From: Anolis sagrei
Lineage: Eukaryota > Chordata > Lepidosauria > Squamata > Anolidae
Assembly (NCBI RefSeq): GCF_037176765.1
Contig: NC_090023.1
Location: 216,688,506 to 216,752,505 of the forward strand
Length of the DNA stretch: 64,000 nucleotides
Reading direction: 5' to 3'
Of the stretch, positions 22,701 through 32,844 are shown piece after piece; positions within the stretch are counted from its first letter, which is position 1; the number at the start of each line of letters is the position of its first letter. The position numbers and the translations under genes are program-made. A model generated the notes under the pieces. The model saw nothing but the letters and a program-made list of their open reading frames with translations. It ran no database searches and was not told the origin of the DNA.

Positions 22701-22885
22701 TCTTACTGGGGCCCTATCCTATTGTATAAAATTCCAAAATTTCTGCTTTGAACTGGAATATATAGCAGTGTGGACTCAGATAACTCAGTTCAAAGCAGAT
22801 ATTGTGGGATTTTCTGCCTAGTGGGCTATCCAGTCCAACCCCCTGCCAAGAAGCAGGAATATAGGGCTGTGTGGAAGGGCGCTAA
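22700..22885. repeat. Palindromic MITE containing a 35-base CR1 piece
   Basis: CTGCTTTGAACTGGAATATA and its inverse TCAGTTCAAAGCAGATATTG, ending GCTGTGTGGAAGGGCGC. A CR1-like piece GGGCTATCCAGTCCAACCCC lies inside at about 22824-22860. Confidence 0.6.
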
Positions 22886-23019
22886 CTTGCTTAAAAGTCT
22901 TTTTTAAAGTTTATTAATTTACTATGCATTATATGAATTTTCTGTGAAGTCTATTGCACTATGTCAACAAGCCTATTGAACAAATTGCAAATCAGAGCAG
23001 TGCAAAGGTTAACTCCAAA

Positions 23020-23175
23020 AGATAGGACCCTTCCATACAGCCATAGAACCCAGAATATGAAGGCAGATAATCCACAATATCTGCTTTGAACTGGGTTATC
23101 TGAGTCCACATTGACATATAACCCAAAGCACCTATTGTGGGATTTTTTACAGATGTGTGAAAGGGACCTAGGATT
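23020..23175. repeat. Palindromic MITE
   Basis: GACCCTTCCATACAGCCATA at the left and TGTGTGAAAGGGACCTAG at the right, with AATATCTGCTTTGAACTGGG inside; same family as 22700 and 17030. Confidence 0.65.
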
Positions 23176-23410
23176 TGTCATTCATAGCCTATGACAATAA
23201 GCAATATACAATAAAAGAATGTGACTCAAATGGGAAAAGCAAGTCTTAATAAACATAGACATAATTTTTATTCTCTGTAGTTAGACACATTTTAAGATGC
23301 TTTTAAAAAAATCCAAACTCTAAACATTTTTATTATATAGGAGAACACAGTAAGAAAATAAGAGTCCGTCAAAAATGTAAACCCTCCAGCATCCTTGATC
23401 TGATTAGGGG

Positions 23411-23600
23411 TCAGAAGGGAACTGTGTTCTTGAGCAGAGTACGCCACTCGCTGGTGGTTCCACAAACAGCAGCTTTCCTCACAAAATCAACAGCACAGTA
23501 ATTTCCATCATCTCAGGACAGAAAACATATGCAAACAGTTCAAGAAATTCAGCTGGAGAAGAGTAAAACTGCACTTCAGGAAGAATAAAATCTGCAGCAT
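23411..23600 (-). CDS. Possible 3' terminal exon of an unidentified gene
   Basis: I do not recognise this. On the minus strand there are strong acceptor-like sites at 23602-23601 (CTTTTTTTCCTGACAG) and 23513-23512 (TTTTCTGTCCTGAG). From the second, an open frame of 32 codons (starting DGNYCAVDFVRKAAV, ending CGTTSEWRTLLKNTVPF) runs to TGA at 23413-23411. AATAAA follows 77 bases later at 23334-23329. From the first acceptor another frame (AADFILPEVQFYSSPAEFLE and on) is open to a TGA near 23479. The sequence is complex and unlike nearby repeats. It lies downstream of NPM3 on the same strand, so it could be an alternative NPM3 end, a lineage-specific gene, a retrocopy fragment or chance. Confidence 0.3.
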
Positions 23601-23954
23601 CTGTCAGGAAAAAAGTAAAATATCCCATTAAGAACGCAGTATCAACAAGGAGCTTGGAAACAAGGCTGTTATTGGTAGATTGGGAAGTTTTTCCTTTTCG
23701 AAAACAAAACAAAACAGGTGAGGTAGAGGAAGAGCAGACCCAAAGTTCTGCCTCTCTACACCATCATGCACACAGCTTAACCACTGGTCACTCTCTCTAT
23801 TTACTGCAGCAAGTTCAATTTAATGGTCTCCACCAAGAAAGCAGGCTAAAACTGTAAACACTGAGGTTCGAAGTAGAAGATGTATATCAAGGTGAAAATA
23901 ATGTGGCTCTCCAGTATTATTAGTCTGCAATTCTCAGCATTCTTCACTCTTGAA

Positions 23955-24195
23955 TATGGAGCCCCCAGTACTGCAATGGGTTAAACCCTTGTGCTGGCAG
24001 GACTGATGGCCAACAGGTCAGCGGTTCGAACTCATGGAGAGTGGATTGAGCTCCCTCTGTCAGCTCCAGCTCCCCATGAGGGGACATGAGAGAAGCCTCT
24101 CACAAGGATGGTAAAACACCAAACATTCCGAGCACCCCTTGCAGACAGCCTATTTTCTCACACCAGAAGTGACTTGTAGTTTCTCAAGTCTCTCC
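23955..24195 (+). repeat. Sauria-type SINE
   Basis: GAGCCCCCAGTACTGCAATG head, GGTTAAACCCTTGTGCTGGC, GAGCTCCCTCTGTCAGCTCC, tail TTTCTCAAGTCTCTCCTGAA and poly-A. Confidence 0.8.
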
Positions 24196-24199
24196 TGAA

Positions 24200-24814
24200 A
24201 CAGAAAAAAAACCCTTTATTTCCTTTGCTGGGCTGGGAGACATCTCCCTCCAAGGAAAGTCATGGGGAGAAAGAAGCCCAGGCCCAAGAAGTATCCTCCG
24301 GTGGACTCTCACCAGAAGTGACTTATAGTTTCTCAAGTTGCTTCTGACATAATAAAAAAAATCACCCTTGTGATTTAGGTGCATGGCACATCTCTAGCTA
24401 GGTAATACTTCTGACACTTTCAATAACTGGACTTGTTTCTCTTTCCCTGTTCTTTCAAGTGGCCCATTTGAAAGTTTCTCACGTCGCACCTGATACAAAA
24501 AAAAAACCAAAACAAAACCTATTGGTTATGCTGCCTAGGACTGTTGGTAATTGCAGTCCAACAATATCAAGAAGACTGTATGATTCTCAACCCATCAAAT
24601 ATTGCCATCCTGTCCTGGCTGTTTGTTTTCAAAGGGTAGCTTCACATTTGGAACCTTCAGTAACATTGGCTTTGTATTAACTGTGAAAAATATGCCCTTC
24701 AAAGTTGCAGTGAAGTCTGTTTTTAGAAACACAAGGACAAGACAGTATTCTTTTTATGAGGGGAATTCTTTTGCATTTCAGGCTCTGAGCTCTGCAGCAA
24801 CAAGTACCTCCAAA
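24200..24814 (-). other. NPM3: NPM3 3' UTR, extent uncertain
   Basis: Sequence downstream of the NPM3 stop. The nearest AATAAA on the minus strand is 24220-24215, followed by a T-rich run, which would give a UTR of about 600 bases. Fragments of the tail of a Sauria-type SINE lie within it (about 24285-24360 and 24460-24510). Other ends are possible. Confidence 0.4.
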
Positions 24815-24948
24815 CTATGATGACCGCTGCTTCTTTGCTGGTTTGATAGGGGAGAGTTCTTCCTCTTCTTCGTCTTCTTCAGCTGAATCATCTTCTTCAC
24901 TAAGTTCTTCTTCCTCCTCACTGAACTCAGAGAGATCCCTTCTGTGAA
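24815..24948 (-). CDS. NPM3: NPM3 coding exon 5 (acidic tail and stop)
   Basis: Acceptor GTTTCTCAG|TT; using the next AG six bases on would create a stop at the junction, so this one is preferred. Encodes Phe126 (split) to Ser169 and stop TAG at 24817-24815. The residues read FSEEEEELSEED, then DDSAEEDEEEEE, then LSPIKPAKKQRSS. The acidic tract is the typical histone-binding tail and the lysine-rich end a likely nuclear localisation signal. Confidence 0.93.
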
Positions 24949-27900
24949 CTGAGAAACAAACACAAAGTTCTGCTAATTTTTGCTATCAGCCAATCTTCTT
25001 TTTACCAAGCAGTAGAGGATCCATCTTTAGCAAAGCATGTCTGCACAGAATTCCCTAGCCCTCTTGCCTTACTGCAGTCAATAAGATCCCTACAGACTGT
25101 TCTTCTCCCCATATCTGCACCTGCAATATAGGTGTACAGTGTTCCCTCGCTACTTTGTGGTTCGCTTTTAGCGGACTCGCTGTTTCTCGGGTTTTTGAAA
25201 ATATTAATAAAAAATATATAATATTTACGTCCAGTGGAGGCCAGGGACCCTGGAAGTGTGGTGGCCTGAGGCGCGGCAAAGGAGGCCTTCCTCCCTGGCC
25301 TGCTGCTGCCTGCATGGCTCCGGAGGCTCTGCAGGGGTCTGCAGAGGTCGGGGAAGCAGGCAGGCGCCTTTGGGATGGGCCGGGAGGTGGGTAATTTTAA
25401 TATTTATACATTATATAAAATACTGTATAAATATTAAAATTAATATGGCATCCCTACTTCACGGATTTTCACTTATTGTGGGGGTTCCTAAAAGAAGACC
25501 TCTACTGAACTCAACTGCAGATGGGGAAATGTGGTCAAGTGCCCCTTTGCCCTCTAGGAGGTATGCAGCAATATTAGTGTATAAAATAATACGACTTGTT
25601 TTGCAAGGGGAACACAGCTCTCCAATATATTAGGGTGGGAGGCAATGTCCCCTAACCTTTGGCAAGTGCCCACTCCTGCTATGTATAAACTATGAATAAA
25701 ATGTAAGTATAAAGAAGATTGAATACCAGACGTCAAAGATTATATGGATACACTAGCTGTGCCCTGCCACGCGTTGCTGTGGCCAACCTTCCCTCCCTCT
25801 TTCTCTCCTTCTTTCTCTCTTTCCTTCCTTTCTTCTTTTTCTTTCCCTATGTCTCATCTTTCTTCCATCTCTACCTGTTTCTTTCCTCCCTGCTTCTCTC
25901 CTTTCTTCCTTCCCTTTTTCCCTCCTCTCATTACTTCTTGACTGTCCCATTTAATAAGGAAATTAAGGGGAAGGAAATGAAGAATGGGAAAGAAGGAGGA
26001 AAGGAAGGAGGGACAGGAAGGAAGGAAAAAAGGAGGGGGGAAAGAAGGGAAGGAAGGGGGAAAAAGGAGGGACATGAAGGGAGGGAGGAGAAGGAAGGTG
26101 GAAGGAAGGAGGGGGATGAAGAAAGGAGGGAGGGAAGGAAATAAGGGTGGAAGGAAATGAAAGGGAAAGAAGGAGGAAAGGGAGGGAGGAAAAGAAGGAA
26201 ATGAAGAAGGAAGGAAAAAGCAAGGGAGGGAAAGAAGGGAAGGAAGGGAGAAAGGAGGGACAGGAAGGGAGGAAGGAAGGAGGGAAAGAAAGGAGGGGGG
26301 TGAAGAAAGGAGGGAGGGAAGGAAATGAAGGGGAAGGAAATGAAGAAAGGGAAAGGAAGAAAAGGAGGGAGGAAAAGAAGGAAAGGAAGGAGGGACAGGA
26401 AGGAAGGAAAAGGGGAGGGAGGGAGGGAGATCTAAGGAAGGAGTTAGGAAGGAGGGGAAGAAAGGAGGGAGGGATGGAAATGAAGGGGAAGGAAATGAAG
26501 AAAGGGAAAGGAGGAAAAGGAGGGAGGAAAAGAAGGAAAGGAAGAAGGAAGGATGGACAGGAAGGAAGGAAAAGGGGAGGGAGGGAAGGAGGAGAAGGAA
26601 GGAAGGAGGGGAAGAAAGGAGGGAGGGAAGGAAATGAAGGAAGGGAAAGAAGGAGGAAAGGGAGGGAGGGAGGAAAAGAAGGAAAGGAAGGACGGACAGG
26701 AAGGAAGGGAAGGAGGGAAAGAAGGAAAGGAAGGAGAAGGAAGGAAGAAAAGGAAAGAAAGGGAGGAAAGAAGGGAGGTCCTTCATTCAAGCACCGTGGA
26801 CCTTCCTCCTCCCCCCCTCCCCCTCCCCTTCTTCCTTGCGTGGATGCTCCGTTGCTGCTGCCATTGCTGCTGCTTTCCCAACAGGTAGTGAGGGAGCCTG
26901 TGTGTGTGTGTGCCGCGCGGGGGGGGGGGGGGGGTGAGGGTGTGTGTGTGTGTGCTGGAAGGAAGGGGGCATGTCTTACTGGCGTGAATGTGTGTGTGTG
27001 TGGCAGAAGGTGTGTGTGGGCGGCGGGGGGAGGAGTGAAGGAGCGTTGTGTGTGTGTGTGTGTGTTTGCGATGGGGAGGAGTGAGTCAGGGAGGGAAGGG
27101 GTGGGGGGGAGGGAGGGGGCGTGTCTTACCGGCGTGAGTGTGTGTGTGTGGCGGCGTGAGCAGGGTAAGATGAAGGAGGGTGAGTTGCGATGGTTTGGAC
27201 AGGGCGGGAAGCGGCGCGGCGTGAGGATGGGGGCGTGGCTTGCGCGGAGGGAACGTTGGCCGCCAGGCCATGTGCGCGTGCCAGGGAACTTGCGGCTGGG
27301 TGCCAATGTGCATGCTCAGTTGTTTTGCCGTTTTGTGAGTGTGGTGTTGTGTTGTTTTTGATTTTGATTGGGTTTGTTTGTACCTAGTGGGTTGAGGTAT
27401 GTGCATGGGAATTTTGGTTAATTTCTGTTGGGGGTTTTTTGAGTTTTGCTTCCTCATACGACGCCACTTCGGATTTTATATATATAGATTCCTTAATATT
27501 TCATACACTGCCCTTTAAGTAACAATCTCTACTTTTTTCTCTTCTCGTTGTACCCAGGGCAAACCCTTCCCTTGGTCCCAAGAGTTAACACGCAGAAGTT
27601 CTTACAAATTTGGTGTCGTCCTGAAAGGTGAACAGGCCCAGATCCTGAGCGCAGGTGAAATGTCACTGGAGGCTCGAGCTCAAAGTTGTGCAAACTCACC
27701 TGCAGAAAAAGGTCAGGGTACATGTCATGGTGGATGAACTGTCATTTAAATCATCATGCAGTTAGACCTCACTACCTCTGAGGATGCTTGCCACAGATGC
27801 AGGCAAAATGTCAGGACACCACACTACACAGTCCCTTCTATGGGGTCTCACCAACAGTCCCTTGGAAAAATATCCCCCCCCCCCCCTCCAATCTATCCAG

Positions 27901-30900
27901 AGTCTGGGTGGGTTCTGTTGTCTTTTCTATGCATTTCCAGAAACAGCAAAATCACATAAGTAATACTTTTCCCAGCGGGAGACAATGTTTTAGAGGAAAT
28001 TCCCTTTCTAGAAAGAAAAAAAAAATCACTGCTAAAAATCGGGGGATGACCACAACGTTTAAAAAGTTGGTGGGCTAAAAGTGGTTGATATGTGGCAATT
28101 TTCACTCCTCTAGGCCTAAAACTGAGGGGAAGGGGAGCCAATGGGACAAAAAATGCATTATTTTGGATGTGGAACGAAAACGCCCATTCGGCACGCAAAA
28201 ATGAAAACAGGGCCATACGAATGAAACAAACAGAAATGGATAGTGATACGATACACATGCACAAGCCTAATAACTACCATACATACATTCTTATGTAAAG
28301 CACTTAAGCCCCCAACCCAAGTAGATGTTTTTGTTAATGCTGGATTGAGGATCATTTTATATTGTGTCTTGAATTTTGAACCTTGTTCTTTCTATGTTGT
28401 ACACCGCTGTGAGTCGCCCCCAAGCTGAGAACAGCGGTATATAAGCAAAGTAAATAATAAAAAAAAGTAGACCATTTTACCATGGGAAGACACGACGATT
28501 TCAGGTTGGCCACTGGGACAGTAACCTCCTTGTTCTGGTAGTCACGTCCCACAAGCTCCACAATGTTGCATTCATCTTTGGCACTTGCTGACAGGCAAAC
28601 CTTAAAAATAGGAGTCAAAGAAAAAAAGTTGAAATAGCCTCCATTTGCCAAACAATAACATGGACAGCCTTAGGGTGGGATACTAAGATCTCCTATAAAT
28701 TGGTATTAAAAGGAGAAGTAAAAGGGTGGTTCCTAGCAGGATTTCTCACTCAAAATGTGCTTTGGAGGATTGGGGGATGCTCTGGAGCAAATGTGGGGAT
28801 TATGAAGAGAGGAGAATGTTTGTTCATTTAATGCTAGGTCAGACAAAAAGCCTCTAAGCCAGGTATGGGCAAACGTCGCCCCAACAAGGGTTCTGGACAT
28901 CAACTCCCACAATTCCTAACTGCTGGCAAGCTGGCTGGGATTTCTTGGAGTTAAGGTCCAAAACAGCTGGAGGGGTGAAGTTTGCCCAGGCCTTCTCTAA
29001 GCCCATTTTTTATTCTCACAATGCCAGACACTCACACAAAACCCCTACACTTGGATCTGCTACCTCCTAATCTTAATGTTAGCCTTGGGAAATAACTCAG
29101 TGATCATACCCCTTGTCTACAAAAGCAAGGACGTACAACCCTGACCCATAGTCAGCCTCAGTTACCTAAAAGCAAAAACAGAACCACAGTATTTTCTGAA
29201 GGTTAGACTCCCTCTGCTGTCCAGAATTCAATGGCTGCACGCTGCTTAAGTCGCATTGACCGACCGTCTGTGCAGGGTTCCATGCACTTTAACAACACAA
29301 CCGTTCAATGCTAAGGCTTCCCGCCAAAATGGAACTGTAGAGGACAAACCAGTACCTGCTGCATACCAGTACTGACATCTGTTGAGGAGTTACGAAGGTG
29401 GAGGCATTACTTTTCATTCAACCCTCGTACATTTTTACTAGTTTGCTATGAGACCAGTACTTGTGGAAAAGGTGGGGGGACTCTGAGTCTTCTAACCTCT
29501 TGGTGGACTGGTTAAAAGTAGGCAGGCAAAGGACAGAGTGTTCAGTCAACTTGGTTAGCTCTCTGTTTTCCATGGTAGTCAGAAAAAGGCATCTCCCTTC
29601 TCTGCAGCTAACACAGAAACAAGACTGGATGATAAACAGCTGAAATTAGCCATTCCTTCTCCATTAGAAGTTTTGGTTGACTTGTGGCTATCACAATAAA
29701 GTGTTATAACAAGGTTGGTGTGATGTGCTAGTATCCACACCTCAAGTCGGGACCTCTCTTACCGTACTCAGAACGAGGGAATGGTCAGAGTCATCCTCTT
29801 CATTCACTTGAAAAGTGAAGGATCGGGTAGCGCTGTTCAACTCGCATCCTAAGGATCAAAAAAACAAACAGCCTCAAATGTATGTCGCACTTGCTAGGCA
29901 AGCTTCAAAAGCAAAACTACAGCATTTCTGATGCTGTTAGGAACTGTGGGAGTTGAAGTCCAAAACACCTGGAGGGCCCAAGTTTGCCCATGCCTGATCT
30001 AGAGTCTTATCCATAATGTGTATAAGGAAAGTTGAAGGGAGAAGGCCCACAGCTTGCCCATGCCTGTGTTAAATAGACCATTTTGTATTTGAGTGATGGT
30101 TGCCTGGTGTACAATAATTTTGAGAATCTACTGTGAATTTTTAAATTGTCTGCATCTTTCAACCTGGGGTCGGGACCCCTGGGGAAGTCACAAGGGGGTT
30201 TCAGAGGGGTCGCCACAGATCACCAGAAAACATATTTCTGATGGTCTTAGAAACCCATTTGGCAGAAATGGCTGAAGATCTCTCTGCTTGTCCTTCTCTT
30301 CCTTTTGGGAAACAGACAGCGAATCCTCCCACCAAAAGCCCTCCTCCGCTGCGATTGGGCGGCCTCTCAGCCAAGGGGAGGGCTGTTTCTGAGACTCCAA
30401 GCAGGGAGTCTCTCCTCTCCCCTCCTTGGGCAGGTGTGCTTGGCGAATTGGGAATTGGGTGAGAGAGAGCGCGAGACTGGAGGGAGGCTCATGCCAGCGA
30501 GTCCCTTCAAGGCATTGGAGTTCTGTGTGGGAAGTTTGGCCCAATTCAGTCTTTGGTGGGGTTCAGACTGCTCTTTGAGTGTAGGTGAACTATAAATCCC
30601 AGCATCTACAACTCCCAAATGTCAAGGTCTGTTTTCCCCAAACACCACCAGTGTTCACACTTGGGCATGTTGGGTATTTGTGCCAAGTTTGGCCTGGATC
30701 CATCATTGTTTGAGTCCATAGAGCTCTCTGGATGTAGGTGAATTACAGCTCTAAAATTCAAGGTCAATGCCCACCACACCCTTCCAGAAAATTCTGTTGG
30801 TCATGGGAGCTCTGTGTGGGAAGTTTGGCTCAATTCCATCATTGGTGGAGCTCAGAATGATCTTTGATTGTAAGTGAACTATAAATCCCAGCAACTACAA

Positions 30901-32844
30901 CTCCCAAGTGATGAAACCAATGCACCCCCCTCACCCCACCAGCATTCAAATTTGGGCGTATCTGTTATTTGTGCCAAAGTTGGTCCAATAAATTAAAATG
31001 CATCCTGCACTTCCGATATTTATATGATGATTCAGAACAGTAGTAAAATTACAGTTGTGAAGTAGCAACGGAAATAATTTTATGGTTGGGGGTCACCACA
31101 ACATGAGGAACTGTATTAAGGGGTTGTGACACTAGGAAGGTTGAAAACCACTGTGTTAGGAGGATGTCTGGAAGGGGAAGCAAAGGCAACTGGAAGGCAC
31201 TGTGCTGCAGTTCTACTCTCCCCAAAGCCTCTGCTTGGCAACATTTGCTTGGTACCACAGGGCTGCTGCTAGAGAGGCAGTCAAAGGGCTATGGGTATGT
31301 TTGTACACAATGTCCCCAAAGGACTTGTGCTAGTGTAATTCCAAGTTGTGTTTGCATAGACCAAGAAAGGGATTCCAGATTTGGGGAAACATAAGGTTAG
31401 GAATTTTTTTTAGGAAAGAACACAAAACGCGCCACTAAGGAGGAGGAGAAACATTGATTTAGAACAGTGTTTCTCAACCTGGGGGTCACGAGGAGGTGTC
31501 AGAGGGGTCGCCAAACAATCATTAGAAAAAAATGTATTTTATGTTGGTCATGGGGGTTCTGTCTGGGAAGTTTGGCCCAATTCTGTCATTGGTGGAGTTC
31601 AGAATGCCCTTGATTGTAAATGAACTATAAATCCCAGCAACTACAACTCCCAAATGTGAAGGTCTATTTTCCTCAAATTCCACCAGTGTGCACATTTGGG
31701 CATATTGAGTATTTGTGCCAAGTTTGGTCCAGATCCATCATTGTTTGAGTCCAGAGTGCTCTCTTGATGTAGGTGAACTACAACTCCAAAACTCAAGGTC
31801 AATGCCCGTCAAACCCTTCCAGTACTTTTTGTTGGTCATGGGAGTTCTGTGTGCCAAGTTTGGTACAATTCCAACGTCGGTGGAGTTCAGAATGCTCTTT
31901 GATTGTGGGTGAACTATAAATCCCAGCAACTACAACTCCCAAATGACAAAATCAATCCCTCCTAACCCCACCAGTATTCAAATTTGAGCATATTGGGTAT
32001 TTGTGCCAAATTTTGGTCCAGGGAATGAAAATACATCCTGCATATCAGATATTTATATCACAATTCATAACTGTAGCAAAATGGCTATTCTGAAGTAGCA
32101 ATGAAAAGAATTTTCTGGTTAGGGGTCACCACAACATAAGGAGCTGTATTAAGGGGTCGCGGCATTAGGAAGGTTGAGAACCACTGATTGAGAAGATGCT
32201 GAAATGCAACTATCTGAACAGAAGTCCATTATAACAGTCTTTGTTGGAGGAGGGGAGATGCCAGGTGTGTTCTGAATGTTTTACACTGACTTTAAAAGGG
32301 GGGGGGGTTAGAAAAAGGGATTTCCCCGTTTCCTGGCAATGACTCCAAAAGGAAGCGAGAGAACGCTGCATTCCAGTCTAATGATGGAAGTGTGGCCAGG
32401 AAGTGGAAGTTTTCTCCTGGAGGAAAGCGTGGAAACGGGTCTGGCTTCATAGCCCCAGCCTAGATTAAAGAGCCAAGCCACGTGGAAAGAGCAGATGGAG
32501 CTCAACCACGTGGGAAGCAGGTTTGGTGGCCCAAGCAGGAAGTTGAGAATTTCGAAGGGGAGTCCCACGTGGCGTGGCTTTCTCGCCTATTTCCTCGAAG
32601 CCTTGGATAGGACCTTCCCAACTCCAACCCCGTGCCTGTCCTCCCACCCCAACCCAGTCCTCCCAGCCCTCTCCAAGGCGCCCTTCCCAGTCCCTAAGCC
32701 CATTTTGCCCCATCCCCAAACGCTTGCCCCCTTTCCCAGCCAGTGCCACCCCAACACGCCTCGCCTACCGAAGACGAAGTGGCTGACACAACCGGACGCC
32801 TTCTCGCCGTCCTCCGAGCTCTCCAGGTCCAAGAAGGAGGCCAT
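24815..32844 (-). CDS. NPM3: Nucleophosmin/nucleoplasmin 3 gene, five coding exons (gene span)
   Basis: Joining 32769-32844, 29763-29848, 28481-28600, 27606-27699 and 24815-24948 on the minus strand gives an uninterrupted 169-residue protein with GT-AG introns and matching phases. Residues about 20-126 form the nucleoplasmin core (seen: FGCEL, RSFTF, AKDECN, VPVANLK, PPVTFHLRSGSGPV, SGRHQ). Residues about 134-157 are almost all Glu/Asp, and the end is basic (KPAKKQRSS). Human NPM3 is 178 residues with the same plan. Family knowledge: NPM3 is a nucleolar member of the histone-chaperone family that pentamerises through the core, binds NPM1 and takes part in ribosome biogenesis. The start is the only ATG before the core that fits the length, and it lies just inside a GC-rich promoter. 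The flanking OGA gene on the same strand matches human 10q24 synteny. Unlike NPM1, it has no C-terminal nucleic-acid-binding domain, as expected for NPM3. Confidence 0.96.
25137..25500. mobile_element. Tigger/mariner-like non-autonomous element
   Basis: Starts CAGTGTTCCCTCGCTACTTT after TA. It has the inner repeat CCCTACTTCACGGATTTTC and a GC-rich centre. The right end is truncated or diverged. Lies in the NPM3 exon 5 side of intron 4's neighbourhood. Confidence 0.65.
25752..27492 (+). repeat. 1.7-kb dispersed element expanded by polypyrimidine/polypurine and GT/G tracts, in NPM3 intron 4
   Basis: The left boundary reads CTAGCTGTGCCCTGCCACGC and the right boundary ends CTTCGGATTTTATATATATA, both of which I associate with one dispersed squamate repeat of unassigned class. 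Inside: 25787-25945 nearly pure C/T, 25967-26790 nearly pure A/G built from GGAA/GGGAA/GAAA units, then 26895-27170 with (TG)n blocks, a 16-base G run and a repeated GGGGGCATGTCTTACTGGCG-type unit. The very long open frames across the purine tract arise only because purine- or pyrimidine-only DNA lacks stops. Confidence 0.75.
27606..27699 (-). CDS. NPM3: NPM3 coding exon 4
   Basis: Acceptor TTTTTCTGCAG|GT, donor ATTT|GTAAGA. Encodes residues 95-125, with PPVTFHLRSGSGPVHLSG, the last core strands. Human has PPVTFRLKSGSGPVRITG. It ends one base into residue 126. A 2.66-kb intron full of repeats separates it from exon 5. Confidence 0.95.
28325..28465 (+). mobile_element. LINE 3' tail in NPM3 intron 3
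   Basis: CACCGCTGTGAGTCGCCCCC and GAACAGCGGTATATAAGCAA then (TAAA)-like tail; the same 3' UTR type as 21540. It ends only about 15 bases from the exon 3 donor. Confidence 0.65.
28481..28600 (-). CDS. NPM3: NPM3 coding exon 3
   Basis: A phase-0 exon of exactly 40 codons, acceptor TTTTTAAG|GT, donor ATG|GTAAAATG. It carries the family signature AKDECNIVELV and the strand VTVPVANLK, the most conserved part of the nucleoplasmin fold. Confidence 0.96.
28858..28990. repeat. hAT-type MITE-like repeat
   Basis: AACTCCCACAATTCC, GCTGGCTGGGATTTC and AGTTTGCCCAGGCC, a common lizard repeat. Related pieces at 29937-30003 and 35855-35990. Confidence 0.5.
29000..29760. other. NPM3: NPM3 intron 2, left part
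   Basis: Largely unique-looking sequence; no additional exon, RNA or known repeat recognised. Confidence 0.4.
29763..29848 (-). CDS. NPM3: NPM3 coding exon 2
   Basis: Acceptor ...CCTTAG|GA, donor ACG|GTAAGAG. Encodes residues 27-54, including CELNSATRSFTFQV and the acidic loop NEEDDSDH. In nucleoplasmins this corresponds to the first core beta strands and the short A1 acidic loop. It matches human CELSGHTRSFTFKVEEEDD at nearly all core positions. Confidence 0.95.
30153..31153 (+). mobile_element. OC1/URR1-like hAT transposon, copy 3, longer internal region
   Basis: The family's blocks are present from TCAACCTGGGGTCGGG to AGGTTGAAAACCACTG. About 270 extra bases at 30240-30515 (GCGATTGGGCGGCCTCTCAG) are absent from the other copies. 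Either an insertion or a less deleted copy. In NPM3 intron 1. Confidence 0.75.
31465..32186 (+). mobile_element. OC1/URR1-like hAT transposon, copy 4
   Basis: CAGTGTTTCTCAACC to GGTTGAGAACCACTG, flanks ATTTAGAA and ATTGAGAA (7 of 8 identical). 722 bases, in NPM3 intron 1, same orientation as copy 3. Confidence 0.9.
32479..32571. promoter_or_regulatory. NPM3: Cluster of three CACGTG E-boxes in NPM3 intron 1
   Basis: Perfect CACGTG palindromes at 32479-32484, 32507-32512 and 32566-32571, all followed by G, within non-repetitive intron 1 sequence about 200-290 bases inside the first exon boundary. CACGTG is the site of MYC/MAX, USF and related bHLH-ZIP factors. Nucleolar ribosome-biogenesis genes such as NPM1 are classical MYC targets and often carry intron-1 E-boxes. 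Confidence 0.55.
32769..32844 (-). CDS. NPM3: NPM3 coding exon 1
   Basis: Starts at ATG 32844-32842 and encodes residues 1-25 (MASFLDLESSEDGEKASGC...) plus the first base of Gly26. The donor GT is at 32768-32767 (TTCG|GTAGGC). The N-terminal 15 residues are acidic and poorly conserved, as is usual in this family; the phenylalanine-rich end leads into the core. Confidence 0.93.

Noticed and set aside
1-23000. FGF8 exons expected from synteny
   Set aside because: I looked for its conserved motifs on both strands and saw none; FGF8 probably lies left of the window.
25854-27361. Very long open reading frames (over 300 and 400 codons) on both strands
   Set aside because: They arise from polypurine/polypyrimidine DNA, which cannot form stop codons in some frames. 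The products are Lys/Glu/Gly- or Ser/Pro/Phe-only and cross an NPM3 intron.
10678-31929. Recurrent 60-70-codon frames reading like QIHHCLSPQCFLDVGELQLQ
   Set aside because: They recur only because the same hAT family is present several times; no transposase or host protein similarity.
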